A DNA stretch of 64,000 bases from positions 24,528-88,527 of the forward strand of contig JAHZAV010000002.1 in the NCBI GenBank assembly GCA_019423745.1, written 5' to 3'. This stretch comes from Lachnospiraceae bacterium. Its GTDB lineage: Bacteria > Bacillota > Clostridia > Lachnospirales > Lachnospiraceae. This document shows, piece by piece, positions 1 through 7,998 of the stretch (its first letter is position 1; every line of letters begins with the position of its first letter). A model generated the notes under the pieces. It saw nothing but the letters and a program-made list of their open reading frames with translations, was not told the origin of the DNA and searched no databases. The position numbers and the translations under genes were made by a program.

Positions 1-890
1 TTTCCATTCATACCAAGTTTTGCAGTACATCCTCCTGATGTAACAACTACAGTCTTGTATGCTCCGGATTTTACCAAAGCTGCTGCTTCAATGACAGCAT
101 GAGTCGGAGCTGCGCAGAATCCTCTTGCATCGGATCCTGTTGCATTTACAAGACCTGCAACTTCAGCTGCAGCCTTTGCAAAGTTTCCTCCGCCTCTCTG
201 ATTCATGTCACCACAAGCTTCCTCTGCACAGTCAATGACATATTCTACTTCTGCTTTGTCAATACCTGCATTGCGTACTGCATAAAGAAGAGCCAAAATA
301 CTGGATGCTTTGCTCATAAGATTTTCATGCATAACATGAGCTGACAGGTTGACATCAATATCGTGAGCAGCTTTTACACATCCCACAAGTTTGCCCTCAA
401 AATACAGCCCTTCTGCATGTTCCTCATTCACGAAATGTTCGATTTCACTAAGCTCTACTCCTTCATGAACTTTCTCAACAATATCATCAGAGATAATTGG
501 GTCTTTTGCAAATGCATCTTTATATTTTGCAACAAACTCTTTGTCCAAACGTACTACTTCGAACATATCGCTTGCCTGCACAAGAAGAAGGAATTCCTCT
601 TCCGGCATAATCTCGCCGTATTTTCCATAGCGGTCAGCATTTTCCATCTTTTTGTCATACCATGGAAATTCTACTTCTGCCAGTTCTTCCGGGTGTACGT
701 TTCCGATATAAGTCTGGTTCGGCCAATAAGCTACTGCATCTTCATAGGAACGCAATTTCCCCGGAACTTCTTTTAAATATTCAGATTCCGGATTTACAAT
801 ACGTTCTGTTGTCTGTGTTGTTCCATTATATAAAACCATGTCAGGAGTATGTACTAATACATAGCTGGCTCCTTTTATTACACTGTTCAT
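1..890 (-). CDS. grdC: Glycine reductase complex component C, beta subunit (partial, 3' end off the window)
   Basis: Protein C of glycine reductase takes the carboxymethyl-selenoether from selenoprotein A and releases acetyl phosphate; GrdC is the beta subunit, with a beta-ketoacyl-ACP-synthase-III-like fold. The 296 codons present start MNSVIKGASYVLVHTPDM, a typical GrdC N terminus, and include the segment GFCAAPTHAVIEAA. The chosen ATG at 890 has a purine-rich RBS (GGAAGGAAAGGG). An in-frame ATG at 911 would add seven residues and cannot be excluded. It follows grdA in the same operon; grdD would be expected just outside the window. Full-length GrdC is about 510 residues, so roughly 40 percent is missing through the window cut, not mutation. 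Confidence 0.93.
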   Translation of the reverse strand, partial: MNSVIKGASYVLVHTPDMVLYNGTTQTTERIVNPESEYLKEVPGKLRSYEDAVAYWPNQTYIGNVHPEELAEVEFPWYDKKMENADRYGKYGEIMPEEEFLLLVQASDMFEVVRLDKEFVAKYKDAFAKDPIISDDIVEKVHEGVELSEIEHFVNEEHAEGLYFEGKLVGCVKAAHDIDVNLSAHVMHENLMSKASSILALLYAVRNAGIDKAEVEYVIDCAEEACGDMNQRGGGNFAKAAAEVAGLVNATGSDARGFCAAPTHAVIEAAALVKSGAYKTVVVTSGGCTAKLGMNG

Positions 891-951
891 GGGTTTTCCC
901 TTTCCTTCCATTAAGATTCTTCCAACCAAATTATTACCTGATATACGGAGC

Positions 952-973
952 GGCGGGGTGACGCCGCCCCGCC
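952..973 (-). other. GC-rich hairpin between grdA and grdC
   Basis: Seven-base perfect arms GGCGGGG and CCCCGCC surround an eight-base loop immediately after the grdA stop codon. No U-run follows, so it does not look like an intrinsic terminator. A likely role is to stabilise or set the processing point of the grdX-to-grdA message, which must make much more of the small selenoprotein A than of GrdC. That role is inference. Confidence 0.5.
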
Positions 974-976
974 TGA

Positions 977-1447
977 TTAGAATTTACAGTATTGTTCTCT
1001 GATAGCTGTCATCTCGGAGATGATATCATCTACATCGAGAACCATTTCCATCATACTGATTTGTTCGTCATATACTGCTTCGTCAAATTCTTCTTTCATT
1101 TCTGGTTCACATACGTGATAAACACGAAGTCCAAGCTGGACTCCTGTCAATGGACCTGCGAAAGTAGGATCTCCTGCTGTAACAGTCTCAGCTGCAAGTC
1201 CTGCAGCCTCACCTTCTGCTGCGCCGAGAATTACTACTAAATTCTCTGCTCCCAGTTCATCAGCAAATTCTTTTACTCTCTTCTGGTTTTCCAGATCCAT
1301 TGCGCCTGCGCTCGTTCAGACGAAACATTCCGTTGATGCAAATACAACCTCAGCACCAGCTGTTTTTACGCATTCAGCGATAGCCGGTCCTGGGATACCA
1401 TCACGGTCTCCGATAATTATTGCTTTTTTACCTTCTAAAATAGCCAT
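977..1447 (-). CDS. grdA: Glycine reductase selenoprotein A (GrdA), with in-frame TGA = selenocysteine
   Basis: Small acidic carrier selenoprotein that accepts the carboxymethyl group from protein B and is reduced by thioredoxin. The frame from ATG 1447 reads MAILEGKKAIIIGDRDGIPG, then TECFV, TGA at 1316-1318, then TSAGAMDLENQ. CFVUTSAGAMDLENQ is the GrdA signature, with Sec at residue 44 and Cys at 41. The product is 156 residues, the family's usual size. A naive gene finder would call only the downstream 107 codons from 1300. The sequence just after the TGA is GC-rich and should form the bacterial SECIS hairpin. The RBS is GAAAGGAGAAGCATAATT before the ATG. Confidence 0.96.
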
Positions 1448-1497
1448 AATTATGCTTCTCCTTTCTTCAGTAATTCATTTTGGTTGTTTTTTTATGA

Positions 1498-1815
1498 TTA
1501 AAGATATTTCTTAATCATCGCTTCAATACTTTCCTCTGTAGCATCATCTTTTACAACTTCGTCGATTTTCTCTCCGTCCTTGTAAATAGCCATTACAGGA
1601 AGTCCCAGTACTTTCTGGGAAATTGCAAGACGGCGTGCCTTTGTTGTGTTCAGGGCTGTAAATTTCATTTTGTCCCCGTAAGTATCAGCAAACTCATGTA
1701 CCTTCGGCATAAGTGCCTGGCATGGTACACATCCGTCACCATAAAAATCTACAAAAACATAACCTTCTGCCTTCAAAACTTCTTCTTCAAATGTATTCTT
1801 ATCTACTTCTATCAT
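1498..1815 (-). CDS. trxA: Thioredoxin of the glycine reductase system
   Basis: A 105-residue thioredoxin that passes electrons from TrxB to selenoprotein A. The redox motif is Cys29-Val-Pro-Cys32 in the context YGDGCVPCQAL, replacing the usual WCGPC; this variant is typical of Stickland-operon thioredoxins. The start at 1815 is chosen because AAAAGGAGTGATTACC precedes it; an in-frame upstream ATG at 1845 lacks a good site. It lies between trxB (41 bp upstream) and grdA, so it belongs to the same transcript. Confidence 0.93.
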   Translation of the reverse strand: MIEVDKNTFEEEVLKAEGYVFVDFYGDGCVPCQALMPKVHEFADTYGDKMKFTALNTTKARRLAISQKVLGLPVMAIYKDGEKIDEVVKDDATEESIEAMIKKYL

Positions 1816-1856
1816 GGTAATCACTCCTTTTAAAATATATGACATTTCTTGACGGT

Positions 1857-2801
1857 CTAGAAATAATCAGAAAGACTTCTTTCTACCTGAACGGCTGCTA
1901 TTGCACCATCAGCTGCTGCTGTCACTACCTGGCGTAAACTCTTAATTCTGACGTCTCCAACTGCATATACATTTGGAACATTTGTGTGCATATTCTCATC
2001 CGTCTTGATATAACCTCTTTCATCCATATCAATAATTCCTTCAAAGAGTTTGGAATTCGGAACTGTTCCGATAAATCCAAATACACCAAACATACCGTCT
2101 TCTTCGTCTGCTTCTACTGTCTTTACTTCGCCAGTCTTAACATTTTTCACTTTCATCCACTGCAGAATATCGTCTCCACCAACTTCTTCTACTACGCTGT
2201 CCCAGAAAAATTCAATCTTCGGATTTGCAAATGCTTTCTCCTGAATGGATTTTGCTGCACGAAGTTCATCTCTTCTGTGGATAATTGTAACTTTTCTTGC
2301 AAATTTTGTCAGGTACATAGCTTCTTCTACTGCAGAATCTCCGCCTCCGACTACAAATACTTCCAGATCTTCAAAGAAGTTTGCATCACATGTTGCACAA
2401 TAAGAAACTCCCTTTCCTCTGAATGCAGCTTCGCCTTTACATCCAATTGGTCTTGCATATGCACCAGTTGCAATGATAACATTCTTTGCCTGATATTCTG
2501 CTTTTGCACTCTTTAAAATTTTGATTTCTCCGCTGAAATCCACAGCATTAATTGTATCAGAAACACGTTCTGCTCCGAATTTTTCTACCTGCTGTGTCAT
2601 TCTTGCGATCAATGATGGTCCGGACTCGCCTTCCACGATCTGTCCCGGGTAGTTCTCAATGTCATCTGTGATCGCAATCTGTCCGCCGTCCTGTCCCTTT
2701 TCAATTACAAGGGTAGACAGACGGCTTCGTCCTGCGTACAATCCTGCAGCAAGCCCTCCCGGGCCTGCTCCAAGGACGATTACGTCATAAATTTTGCTCA
2801 T
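1857..2801 (-). CDS. trxB: Thioredoxin reductase (NADPH), glycine reductase operon
   Basis: Low-molecular-weight flavoprotein thioredoxin reductase of 314 residues. The N-terminal FAD dinucleotide motif GAGPGG is at residues 11-16, the redox-active pair is Cys135-Ala-Thr-Cys138, the NAD(P)-binding GGGDSA motif follows, and the C-terminal FAD motif is YAVGDVR. ATG 2801 is preferred over the in-frame ATG at 2810 because the RBS AAGGAG lies nine bases before it and abuts the upstream ATG. The gene sits 29 bp after grdB and supplies reducing power for glycine reduction through TrxA. Confidence 0.95.
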   Translation of the reverse strand: MSKIYDVIVLGAGPGGLAAGLYAGRSRLSTLVIEKGQDGGQIAITDDIENYPGQIVEGESGPSLIARMTQQVEKFGAERVSDTINAVDFSGEIKILKSAKAEYQAKNVIIATGAYARPIGCKGEAAFRGKGVSYCATCDANFFEDLEVFVVGGGDSAVEEAMYLTKFARKVTIIHRRDELRAAKSIQEKAFANPKIEFFWDSVVEEVGGDDILQWMKVKNVKTGEVKTVEADEEDGMFGVFGFIGTVPNSKLFEGIIDMDERGYIKTDENMHTNVPNVYAVGDVRIKSLRQVVTAAADGAIAAVQVERSLSDYF

Positions 2802-2830
2802 CGGTAACATCTCCTTCTTAGCTGTTTTTA

Positions 2831-4141
2831 TTAATCAAAAATTGTCTGACCATCCACTTCTGTGGTAAGAGCTTCCAGAGCCTTCTCTACAATGTGGCGA
2901 CGGAGTTCTTTCTCTTCTGCTGGATCAAGTGCCGGATTTCCAAGCGGATGAGGAATCGCAATTGCCGGAACGATTCTGTTTGCTCCTACTGTCATAGAAA
3001 TCGGAGTAACTGTACAAACATGTACAACCGGGATTCCTGCTCTCTCGATTTCTTTTACCATCGTTGCACCGCAACGAGTACAGGTACCTCATGTGGAGGT
3101 CAGGATAACTGCGTCAACACCGTCTGCTTTCAATTTCTGTGAAAACTCATCTGCAAAAGCTTTTGCGGATGCTACAGCTGTACCGTTACCTGTTGTTGTA
3201 TAGAACAGATGGTGAAGTTCACCAATCTTTCCTTCTTTTTCCATATCACGAAGAACATCAACCGGAAGAACACGGTCTGCATCTTCATTTGCATATACTG
3301 GATCATATCCGCCATGAGCTGTTTCATATGTATCTGCTGTCAGATCCATAACGCCTGCAATATCATACTCTCCATAATGGGAAGCGCTGGAGCTTTCAAT
3401 GTGATCCGGATTTCCTTTTGGTACAATACCACCAGAAGTAACAAGCGCAATCTTTGCATGTGCAAGATCTTTCACTGCAGGATTTGGCTCTACTTTATCA
3501 AAGCTTGGCATTGGATACTCAGTTACATATGGTTTATCAGCCAGTTTTTGAAGAAGCATCTTAACTGCACGCTTGGAACCTCTCTCTTTCTCGAAGAAGT
3601 TTACACGAATACCGTTTGGCATATATCCTTCTTCACAGGAAGCACCGATTTTCTCTCCCTTAGCAAGTTTAAGAGCCAGAGGAGCCATCTTTCCTACTGC
3701 ATCTCTCATACCAGCAGCGCTGTTTTTTGTAGAAACCATATATACCTGGTTTTTAAACATATCTGCGCCCGGATTTTCTACATACATACCAGTAACTGCC
3801 GGAATTCCAAGTTCTTCCTGAACTGCTGCTGCAATCGTTCCGCATGCAACGCCATAACGTCCTGCGTTAAATGCCGGTCCTGCAATAAATACATCCGGAG
3901 CCTGCTCCTTAACCATAGCAAGGATATCTGCTTTCGCTTTTTCAAGATTTTCATTAAAATAGGAGTCACCGCAGACAATTGTTGCAATAATTTCTGCTTC
4001 ATCCTTAAAGTTCATGTTAAATGCCATACCTGGTCCTACTACTTCTCCAACACGAAGTTCTGCCGGGTAATCTGCTTTTTCCTCTCCACCGATGTTTGCG
4101 AAGAACTGATTAATATAATGTACTACTTTTATTTTACTCAT
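2831..4141 (-). CDS. grdB: Glycine reductase selenoprotein B alpha subunit (GrdB), with in-frame TGA = selenocysteine
   Basis: Substrate-activating subunit. Its Sec attacks the glycine Schiff base held by the GrdE-derived pyruvoyl group. ATG 4141 begins MSKIKVVHYINQFFANIGGEE. After 350 codons comes an in-frame TGA at 3089-3091 followed by GTCTRCGATMVKEIERAG, the conserved GrdB motif (U-G-T-C-T-R-C). The frame then runs to the stop at 2831, giving 436 residues with Sec351, the normal family length. The gap to grdE is 20 bp. The 76-codon ORF from 3061 is the C terminus of this protein and not a separate gene. Confidence 0.96.
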
Positions 4142-4161
4142 TTTCGCGTATGTCCTCCCTT

Positions 4162-5442
4162 CTATCTTGCGCTCAGCTTGTTAAAGCCTGTCTCATTGGT
4201 TGCTCCTGTAAGCACCTGAAGCTCAACTTCTAAGGAGCCGTCTTCGCGCAGTGTTTCTTCACTTGCACCGGCGATCTTTGTCACATAATCCAGTGTTCCG
4301 ATCACTTTGTCAAGCTTCGGCAAAATAATAACCTCATTTGCATTTCCGCCTGTTACAACTGCATCTGCTGCTGCATCTGCGTCTGCAAGAGACTGGGATT
4401 TTCCGTCGCGTCCTGCATACTCATCTGTAATGATAACAGTCTTAACACCCTCTGCCTCAATCTTTTTACAGTTCATGATAAGGTCTGTATCCGGGTTACC
4501 GAATCCTTCCTGTGATACGATAACACCATCCAGATCAAGCATTTTACAAATTTTTGCTGTCCAGTCAGAGGAACGCTGTTTATCTGCCAGGTATACATTT
4601 TCATTTGTGATAATCTGACAAACAAAGTTGATTGTCTTTCCATGTTCTTCAAAAAGATCATGAACAACCGGGTTGTTCAGATGTACATAAGTTGGGTTTT
4701 TATCACATGCAGAAACACAGTTTCCGGAAACAATCGCACCATCCATAATCTCTGTAGGGCTTAAAATTGTCGGAACAATCTTCTTTGCATCCACTCCATA
4801 TACATATGTATCATGCAGAAGTCCCTGACTTTGAAGCATCTGAACATAAGCAACTCTTGGAAGATCAGGATATTTTTCAAATCCTTCTTTAATCGTGCAT
4901 GTCTCATATACTTTTGTCTCATCAGGTGTCAAATTACGTGCCAGCTCCCCAATATAAACTGCCACTCTGAATCCTGCAAATCTGACTGCTTTCTCATAAT
5001 CATGCTGCTTGATATCCTCAACTGGTTCACATACCATTACCAAGTTGTTCGTCTGTGAAAATGGAGTGTAATCTGCTCCCGGTCCAGTCATATCAATGAT
5101 ACCTTCCTGGAAACCAACAATACGTCCTGCTGTTACGACTGCCATTCCTTTAAGCGCATAAGTCTTTCCGCTTCCTACTGTATCAACTTTGGCAATTACT
5201 CCCGGGAAAATTCCTCCCTTGCCTTCCACTTTCACACGTGGTTCAATTACATCCTTTACTGGTGTAATACGAACAGACTCTCCTGGACGAGCAATATCAA
5301 AAGATACGCTTTTAATCTTCTCATCCTCCAGAGCTACTTTCTTTAATTCTTCTTCGGATACATAGAGGATTCCGTCTTCGATTTTTGACTCATTTGCAAA
5401 CTGGATGTCCTTAATGTATATGTGCCCCATTTCTAATTTCAC
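4162..5442 (-). CDS. grdE: Glycine reductase component B, pyruvoyl-forming proprotein (GrdE)
   Basis: Proprotein cleaved autocatalytically into beta and gamma subunits of substrate-specific protein B; the new N-terminal Cys becomes the pyruvoyl group that binds glycine. The processing site is visible as GNCVSACDKN, with Asn241-Cys242, the same residue number I recall for Clostridium sticklandii GrdE. Length is 426 residues. The start is GTG at 5442 (GTG AAA TTA GAA), with AAGGAGG about ten bases upstream; the next ATG would lose the conserved KLE. It lies between grdX and grdB in the operon. Confidence 0.95.
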   Translation of the reverse strand: MKLEMGHIYIKDIQFANESKIEDGILYVSEEELKKVALEDEKIKSVSFDIARPGESVRITPVKDVIEPRVKVEGKGGIFPGVIAKVDTVGSGKTYALKGMAVVTAGRIVGFQEGIIDMTGPGADYTPFSQTNNLVMVCEPVEDIKQHDYEKAVRFAGFRVAVYIGELARNLTPDETKVYETCTIKEGFEKYPDLPRVAYVQMLQSQGLLHDTYVYGVDAKKIVPTILSPTEIMDGAIVSGNCVSACDKNPTYVHLNNPVVHDLFEEHGKTINFVCQIITNENVYLADKQRSSDWTAKICKMLDLDGVIVSQEGFGNPDTDLIMNCKKIEAEGVKTVIITDEYAGRDGKSQSLADADAAADAVVTGGNANEVIILPKLDKVIGTLDYVTKIAGASEETLREDGSLEVELQVLTGATNETGFNKLSAR

Positions 5443-5516
5443 TGTGTGTTCCCTCCTTGTTAATCATTGTTTTGTTTTTTGTTTTCTGGCTTTACAGAAA
5501 AAACCATCTCAAGGCA

Positions 5517-5897
5517 TTACCATGCATCTGCTGATGCAATTGCACTTTCCAGCAAAGTCCAGTCAATTAATTGAAAATCCTGATACACTTCCGGTTTATA
5601 TTTATCAGATTTAAAGACAAACTTCCGGCATGACTCTATTGCGGATTCTATTATTCTGACTGACTGTGCATCGATCTCCTCCTTTCTGCTCCCAATCATA
5701 ATGGATTTATATGGTGTTTCATTAGGTTTCACACTTCCCGATAAGGGATGTGATAAAAGCCTGTATCCCCGATATACTCTGTCTCTTGCTTCTCTCAAAA
5801 CATCTTCGTAAGAAATCTCTTTGTAAATAACCTCCTGCTTGCCTTCCAACTTATCTCGAACAAGCGGATTATTTGTCAGGACACTGTATTTAGCCAT
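5517..5897 (-). CDS. grdX: GrdX family protein, first gene of the glycine reductase operon
   Basis: A 126-residue protein beginning MAKYSVLTNNPLVRDKL, the GrdX family pattern. The biochemical role of GrdX is not established; it almost always opens glycine/sarcosine reductase operons. ATG 5897 has AAAGGAG ten bases upstream, while the in-frame upstream ATG at 5918 lies before that site. It is the first gene after the riboswitch attenuator and ends 74 bp before grdE. Confidence 0.88.
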   Translation of the reverse strand: MAKYSVLTNNPLVRDKLEGKQEVIYKEISYEDVLREARDRVYRGYRLLSHPLSGSVKPNETPYKSIMIGSRKEEIDAQSVRIIESAIESCRKFVFKSDKYKPEVYQDFQLIDWTLLESAIASADAW

Positions 5898-5970
5898 GTC
5901 TTGTGATCTCCTTTCCAAAGCTGTTTTTTCATACTCATGCTTTTATAAAACACTTTTTCTGCATCATAAG

Positions 5971-6009
5971 AAAAAGGGCGTTGAAAACACTTCTGTGTGT
6001 TCATCGCCC
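5971..6009 (-). terminator. Riboswitch-controlled attenuator before grdX
   Basis: On the minus strand GGGCG and CGCCC close a hairpin with a further paired upper part (GAACAC/GTGTTT), followed by CTTTTTCTT. It lies between the glycine aptamer and grdX, where an expression platform should be. By analogy with gcvT riboswitches, glycine binding would favour read-through into the grd operon. The direction of control is inference. Confidence 0.75.
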
Positions 6010-6060
6010 TCTTCTGTCTTTTGTCTTATTGTCTGCGCAGAACACATATACTCTGCCAGC

Positions 6061-6190
6061 TCTCTTACAAGATCCAGAATGCAGTACTTTCCCTAATCCT
6101 TTTGCCTGAAAGTTTCACCGGTTAGATGTTCACCCTCATCTCCCCGGCTTGCCTCTTCGGCGGCTGCATCATCACAGCTCTCTCGTAGGA
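6061..6190 (-). ncRNA. Glycine riboswitch (one clear aptamer)
   Basis: The minus strand carries the conserved glycine aptamer blocks in order: GAGAGAGC, GCCGAAGAGGCAAGCC, then GTGAAACTTTCAGGCAAAAG and CTGCATTCTGGA. These match the gcvT-type consensus (CCGAAG..GCAA, AAACTCTCAGGCAAAAGGA, CTCTGGA). Only one full aptamer is visible; the linker ends in CTGGA-N-AGAGAGC, reminiscent of the junction to a second aptamer, but a second CCGAAG core is missing. It sits between a sigma-A promoter and the attenuator upstream of grdX, so glycine should control its own reductase operon. Confidence 0.88.
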
Positions 6191-6261
6191 AAAATCTACC
6201 TGCTGCTAAAAGTCACTTATAGATTTTCTACATAAATTCTATTGAATTATTTCCTGTGTCT

Positions 6262-6290
6262 ATAGTACATTATGAGCGTTTTTTTTGCAA
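6262..6290 (-). promoter_or_regulatory. Sigma-A promoter of the glycine reductase operon
   Basis: Minus strand TTGCAA (6285-6290), a 17-base spacer, then TACTAT (6262-6267). It lies about 70 bases upstream of the glycine riboswitch, giving the expected 5' leader. No other promoter of comparable quality is seen before grdX. Confidence 0.6.
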
Positions 6291-6352
6291 CACCTATGAA
6301 AAAACAAACTCACTTTTGTGCACATTCTACAATTTGAAATATGTATTTTTGT

Positions 6353-7756
6353 CTATTTTTTCACATTGCCTTTTTGGTTAGGGAGAAAGTTATTGAAGTA
6401 ATCATCATGCACTTTCTTCACCATTCCGCTAAGAGCAAGAAGACCAATAATATTAGGAACTACCATCATACTATTGAAGCAATCCGCCATATTCCATACA
6501 AGATCTACTTGCGCCAAAGATCCCAGGAATACACAGATACATACCAATACAGAATAAACCGGCACTGCCTTAGGTCCAAACAAATATTTGATATTTGCCT
6601 GACCGAAGAAATACCAACCTACGATTGTAGAGAAAGCAAAGAAGAACATGCAGATTGCAATAAATATCTGCCCGCCTTTTCCATATACAAGATAATAAGC
6701 GAACTGACTAAGAGCTGCTGCAGTATATCCTCCGTCCACTACTTTGTAGGATTCCGGTAATGCACGTGTTGTAACAATTACAAGAGCTGTCATTGTCAGT
6801 ACAACAAACGTATCAATAAATACACCGATCATAGCTGCATGACCCTGTTCAACCGGATGATCAACCTTCGCTACTGCATGTGCGTGTGGAGTAGAACCCA
6901 TACCTGCTTCATTTGAGAAAAGTCCACGGGCAACACCTTTTGTCAGAGCAAGTTTGATTGTAGCACCAACTGCACCACCTGCGATTGCCTCTGGTGCAAA
7001 TGCTCCCACAAAAATTTCATAAAATGCAAGCGGAATATTTCTCCAATTATAAATAATTACAATCAGGGAACCAAGAATATATAAAGCTGCCATAAAAGGA
7101 ACCATCGTTTCTGTAACCTTTGCAATTCTCTTCATACCACCTGTAAAGATAAACATTGCCAAAACAGCAACTATCAGTCCCATGATCCACTGTGGAATAC
7201 CAAATGCTGTGTTAAAAGAAGCTGCAATAGAATTAGACTGTACAGCATTGCCCATAAAGCCAAGGGCAAAAATCAACAGCACTGCAAAAATACCTGCAAG
7301 GATTTTTCCAAAAGCATTGTCAAATGCTGCCCGGATATAATAAACAGGACCACCTGTTACAATTCCGTCTTTTCCTATTTGCTTATATTTCTGTGCCATC
7401 AATGCTTCTGCATAGATGGTAGCCATTCCAAGAAATGCAGCTACCCACATCCAGAAAATTGCCCCAGGACCTCCGACTGCTATTGCGGTCGCTGCTCCAG
7501 CAATATTTCCTGTACCAACCTGTGCAGCAATTGCTGTTGCTAATGCCTGAAAAGAACTCATTCCATCATTGCCGGCATCACCTTTCTTACTGAAAAGTCC
7601 TCCAAACACCTGCTTCATCCCGCGTTTGAATCCTCTTACCTGAATGAATCCTGTCCGTATGGTAAACCACACTCCCGCCACTACAAGGGCAACAATCAAA
7701 ATGTAGTCTGATAGATAGTGCTGTATTGTCAGCACAATGTTGTTTAGTGTTTCCAC
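6353..7756 (-). CDS. Sodium:alanine/glycine symporter, AGCS family
   Basis: A 467-residue integral membrane protein of the alanine-or-glycine:cation symporter family, importing alanine or glycine with Na+ or H+. Diagnostic segments are ATAIAAQVGTGNIAGAA near residue 75, the loop GGPVYY, and FSNEAGMGSTPHAHA in the middle. The start is GTG at 7756 with GGAGG seven bases upstream. It is transcribed separately from, but directly upstream of, the glycine-riboswitch operon, so glycine supply to the reductase is the likely job. A palindromic operator-like element overlaps its promoter. No clear terminator hairpin follows it. Confidence 0.92.
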   Translation of the reverse strand: METLNNIVLTIQHYLSDYILIVALVVAGVWFTIRTGFIQVRGFKRGMKQVFGGLFSKKGDAGNDGMSSFQALATAIAAQVGTGNIAGAATAIAVGGPGAIFWMWVAAFLGMATIYAEALMAQKYKQIGKDGIVTGGPVYYIRAAFDNAFGKILAGIFAVLLIFALGFMGNAVQSNSIAASFNTAFGIPQWIMGLIVAVLAMFIFTGGMKRIAKVTETMVPFMAALYILGSLIVIIYNWRNIPLAFYEIFVGAFAPEAIAGGAVGATIKLALTKGVARGLFSNEAGMGSTPHAHAVAKVDHPVEQGHAAMIGVFIDTFVVLTMTALVIVTTRALPESYKVVDGGYTAAALSQFAYYLVYGKGGQIFIAICMFFFAFSTIVGWYFFGQANIKYLFGPKAVPVYSVLVCICVFLGSLAQVDLVWNMADCFNSMMVVPNIIGLLALSGMVKKVHDDYFNNFLPNQKGNVKK

Positions 7757-7778
7757 AACACACCCTCCTTCTCCTATA

Positions 7779-7818
7779 GATATTCTCGATAAATAAATAA
7801 CAATTTATCGAGAATATC
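7779..7818. repeat. Perfect 16-bp inverted repeat at the symporter promoter
   Basis: Arms GATATTCTCGATAAAT (7779-7794) and its exact reverse complement (7803-7818) are separated by eight bases. On the minus strand its upstream end overlaps the -10 box and it covers the expected transcription start, with the RBS just beyond. No U-run follows, so a repressor operator or a 5'-leader control hairpin fits better than a terminator. Confidence 0.7.
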
Positions 7819-7844
7819 TTACCACTTTTGTGAGAAAAGTGCAA
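7816..7844 (-). promoter_or_regulatory. Promoter of the AGCS symporter gene
   Basis: Minus strand TTGCAC (7839-7844), 17-base spacer, TAAGAT (7816-7821). The spacer itself contains a second small palindrome, CACTTTT-gtgag-AAAAGTG on the plus strand, adjacent to the 16-bp inverted repeat. Confidence 0.55.
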
Positions 7845-7913
7845 TATCAGGGTGCAAAACATTTCATCTTTTTTGCATTATGCATAATTTTAACCCGTAT
7901 TTTTCCCAAGCAT

Positions 7914-7970
7914 TACAAAAGGCAGGCACACGAATTTTTCCTTTTCCAGGAATACATTCGCTGCCTGCCT
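7914..7970 (-). terminator. Terminator after purB
   Basis: AGGCAGGCA and TGCCTGCCT pair across an imperfect upper stem (TTCCT/AGGAA), followed on the minus strand by TTTTG. It is placed 29 bases after the purB stop codon and ends the purC-purF-purB transcript. Confidence 0.7.
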
Positions 7971-7998
7971 ATTTGGTTTCTTGCCAAAACCTTATTTT

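Noticed and set aside
977..1300. grdA as a truncated gene starting at MDLENQ
   Set aside because: The TGA before it is in the conserved CFVU motif, and the upstream frame encodes the GrdA N terminus with a good RBS.
2831..3061. Separate 76-codon gene after grdB
   Set aside because: It is the GrdB C terminus beyond the selenocysteine TGA.
3209..4219. 336-codon plus-strand ORF opposite grdB
   Set aside because: It is an antisense shadow of grdB/grdE with implausible Cys/His/Phe-rich composition and no start signals.
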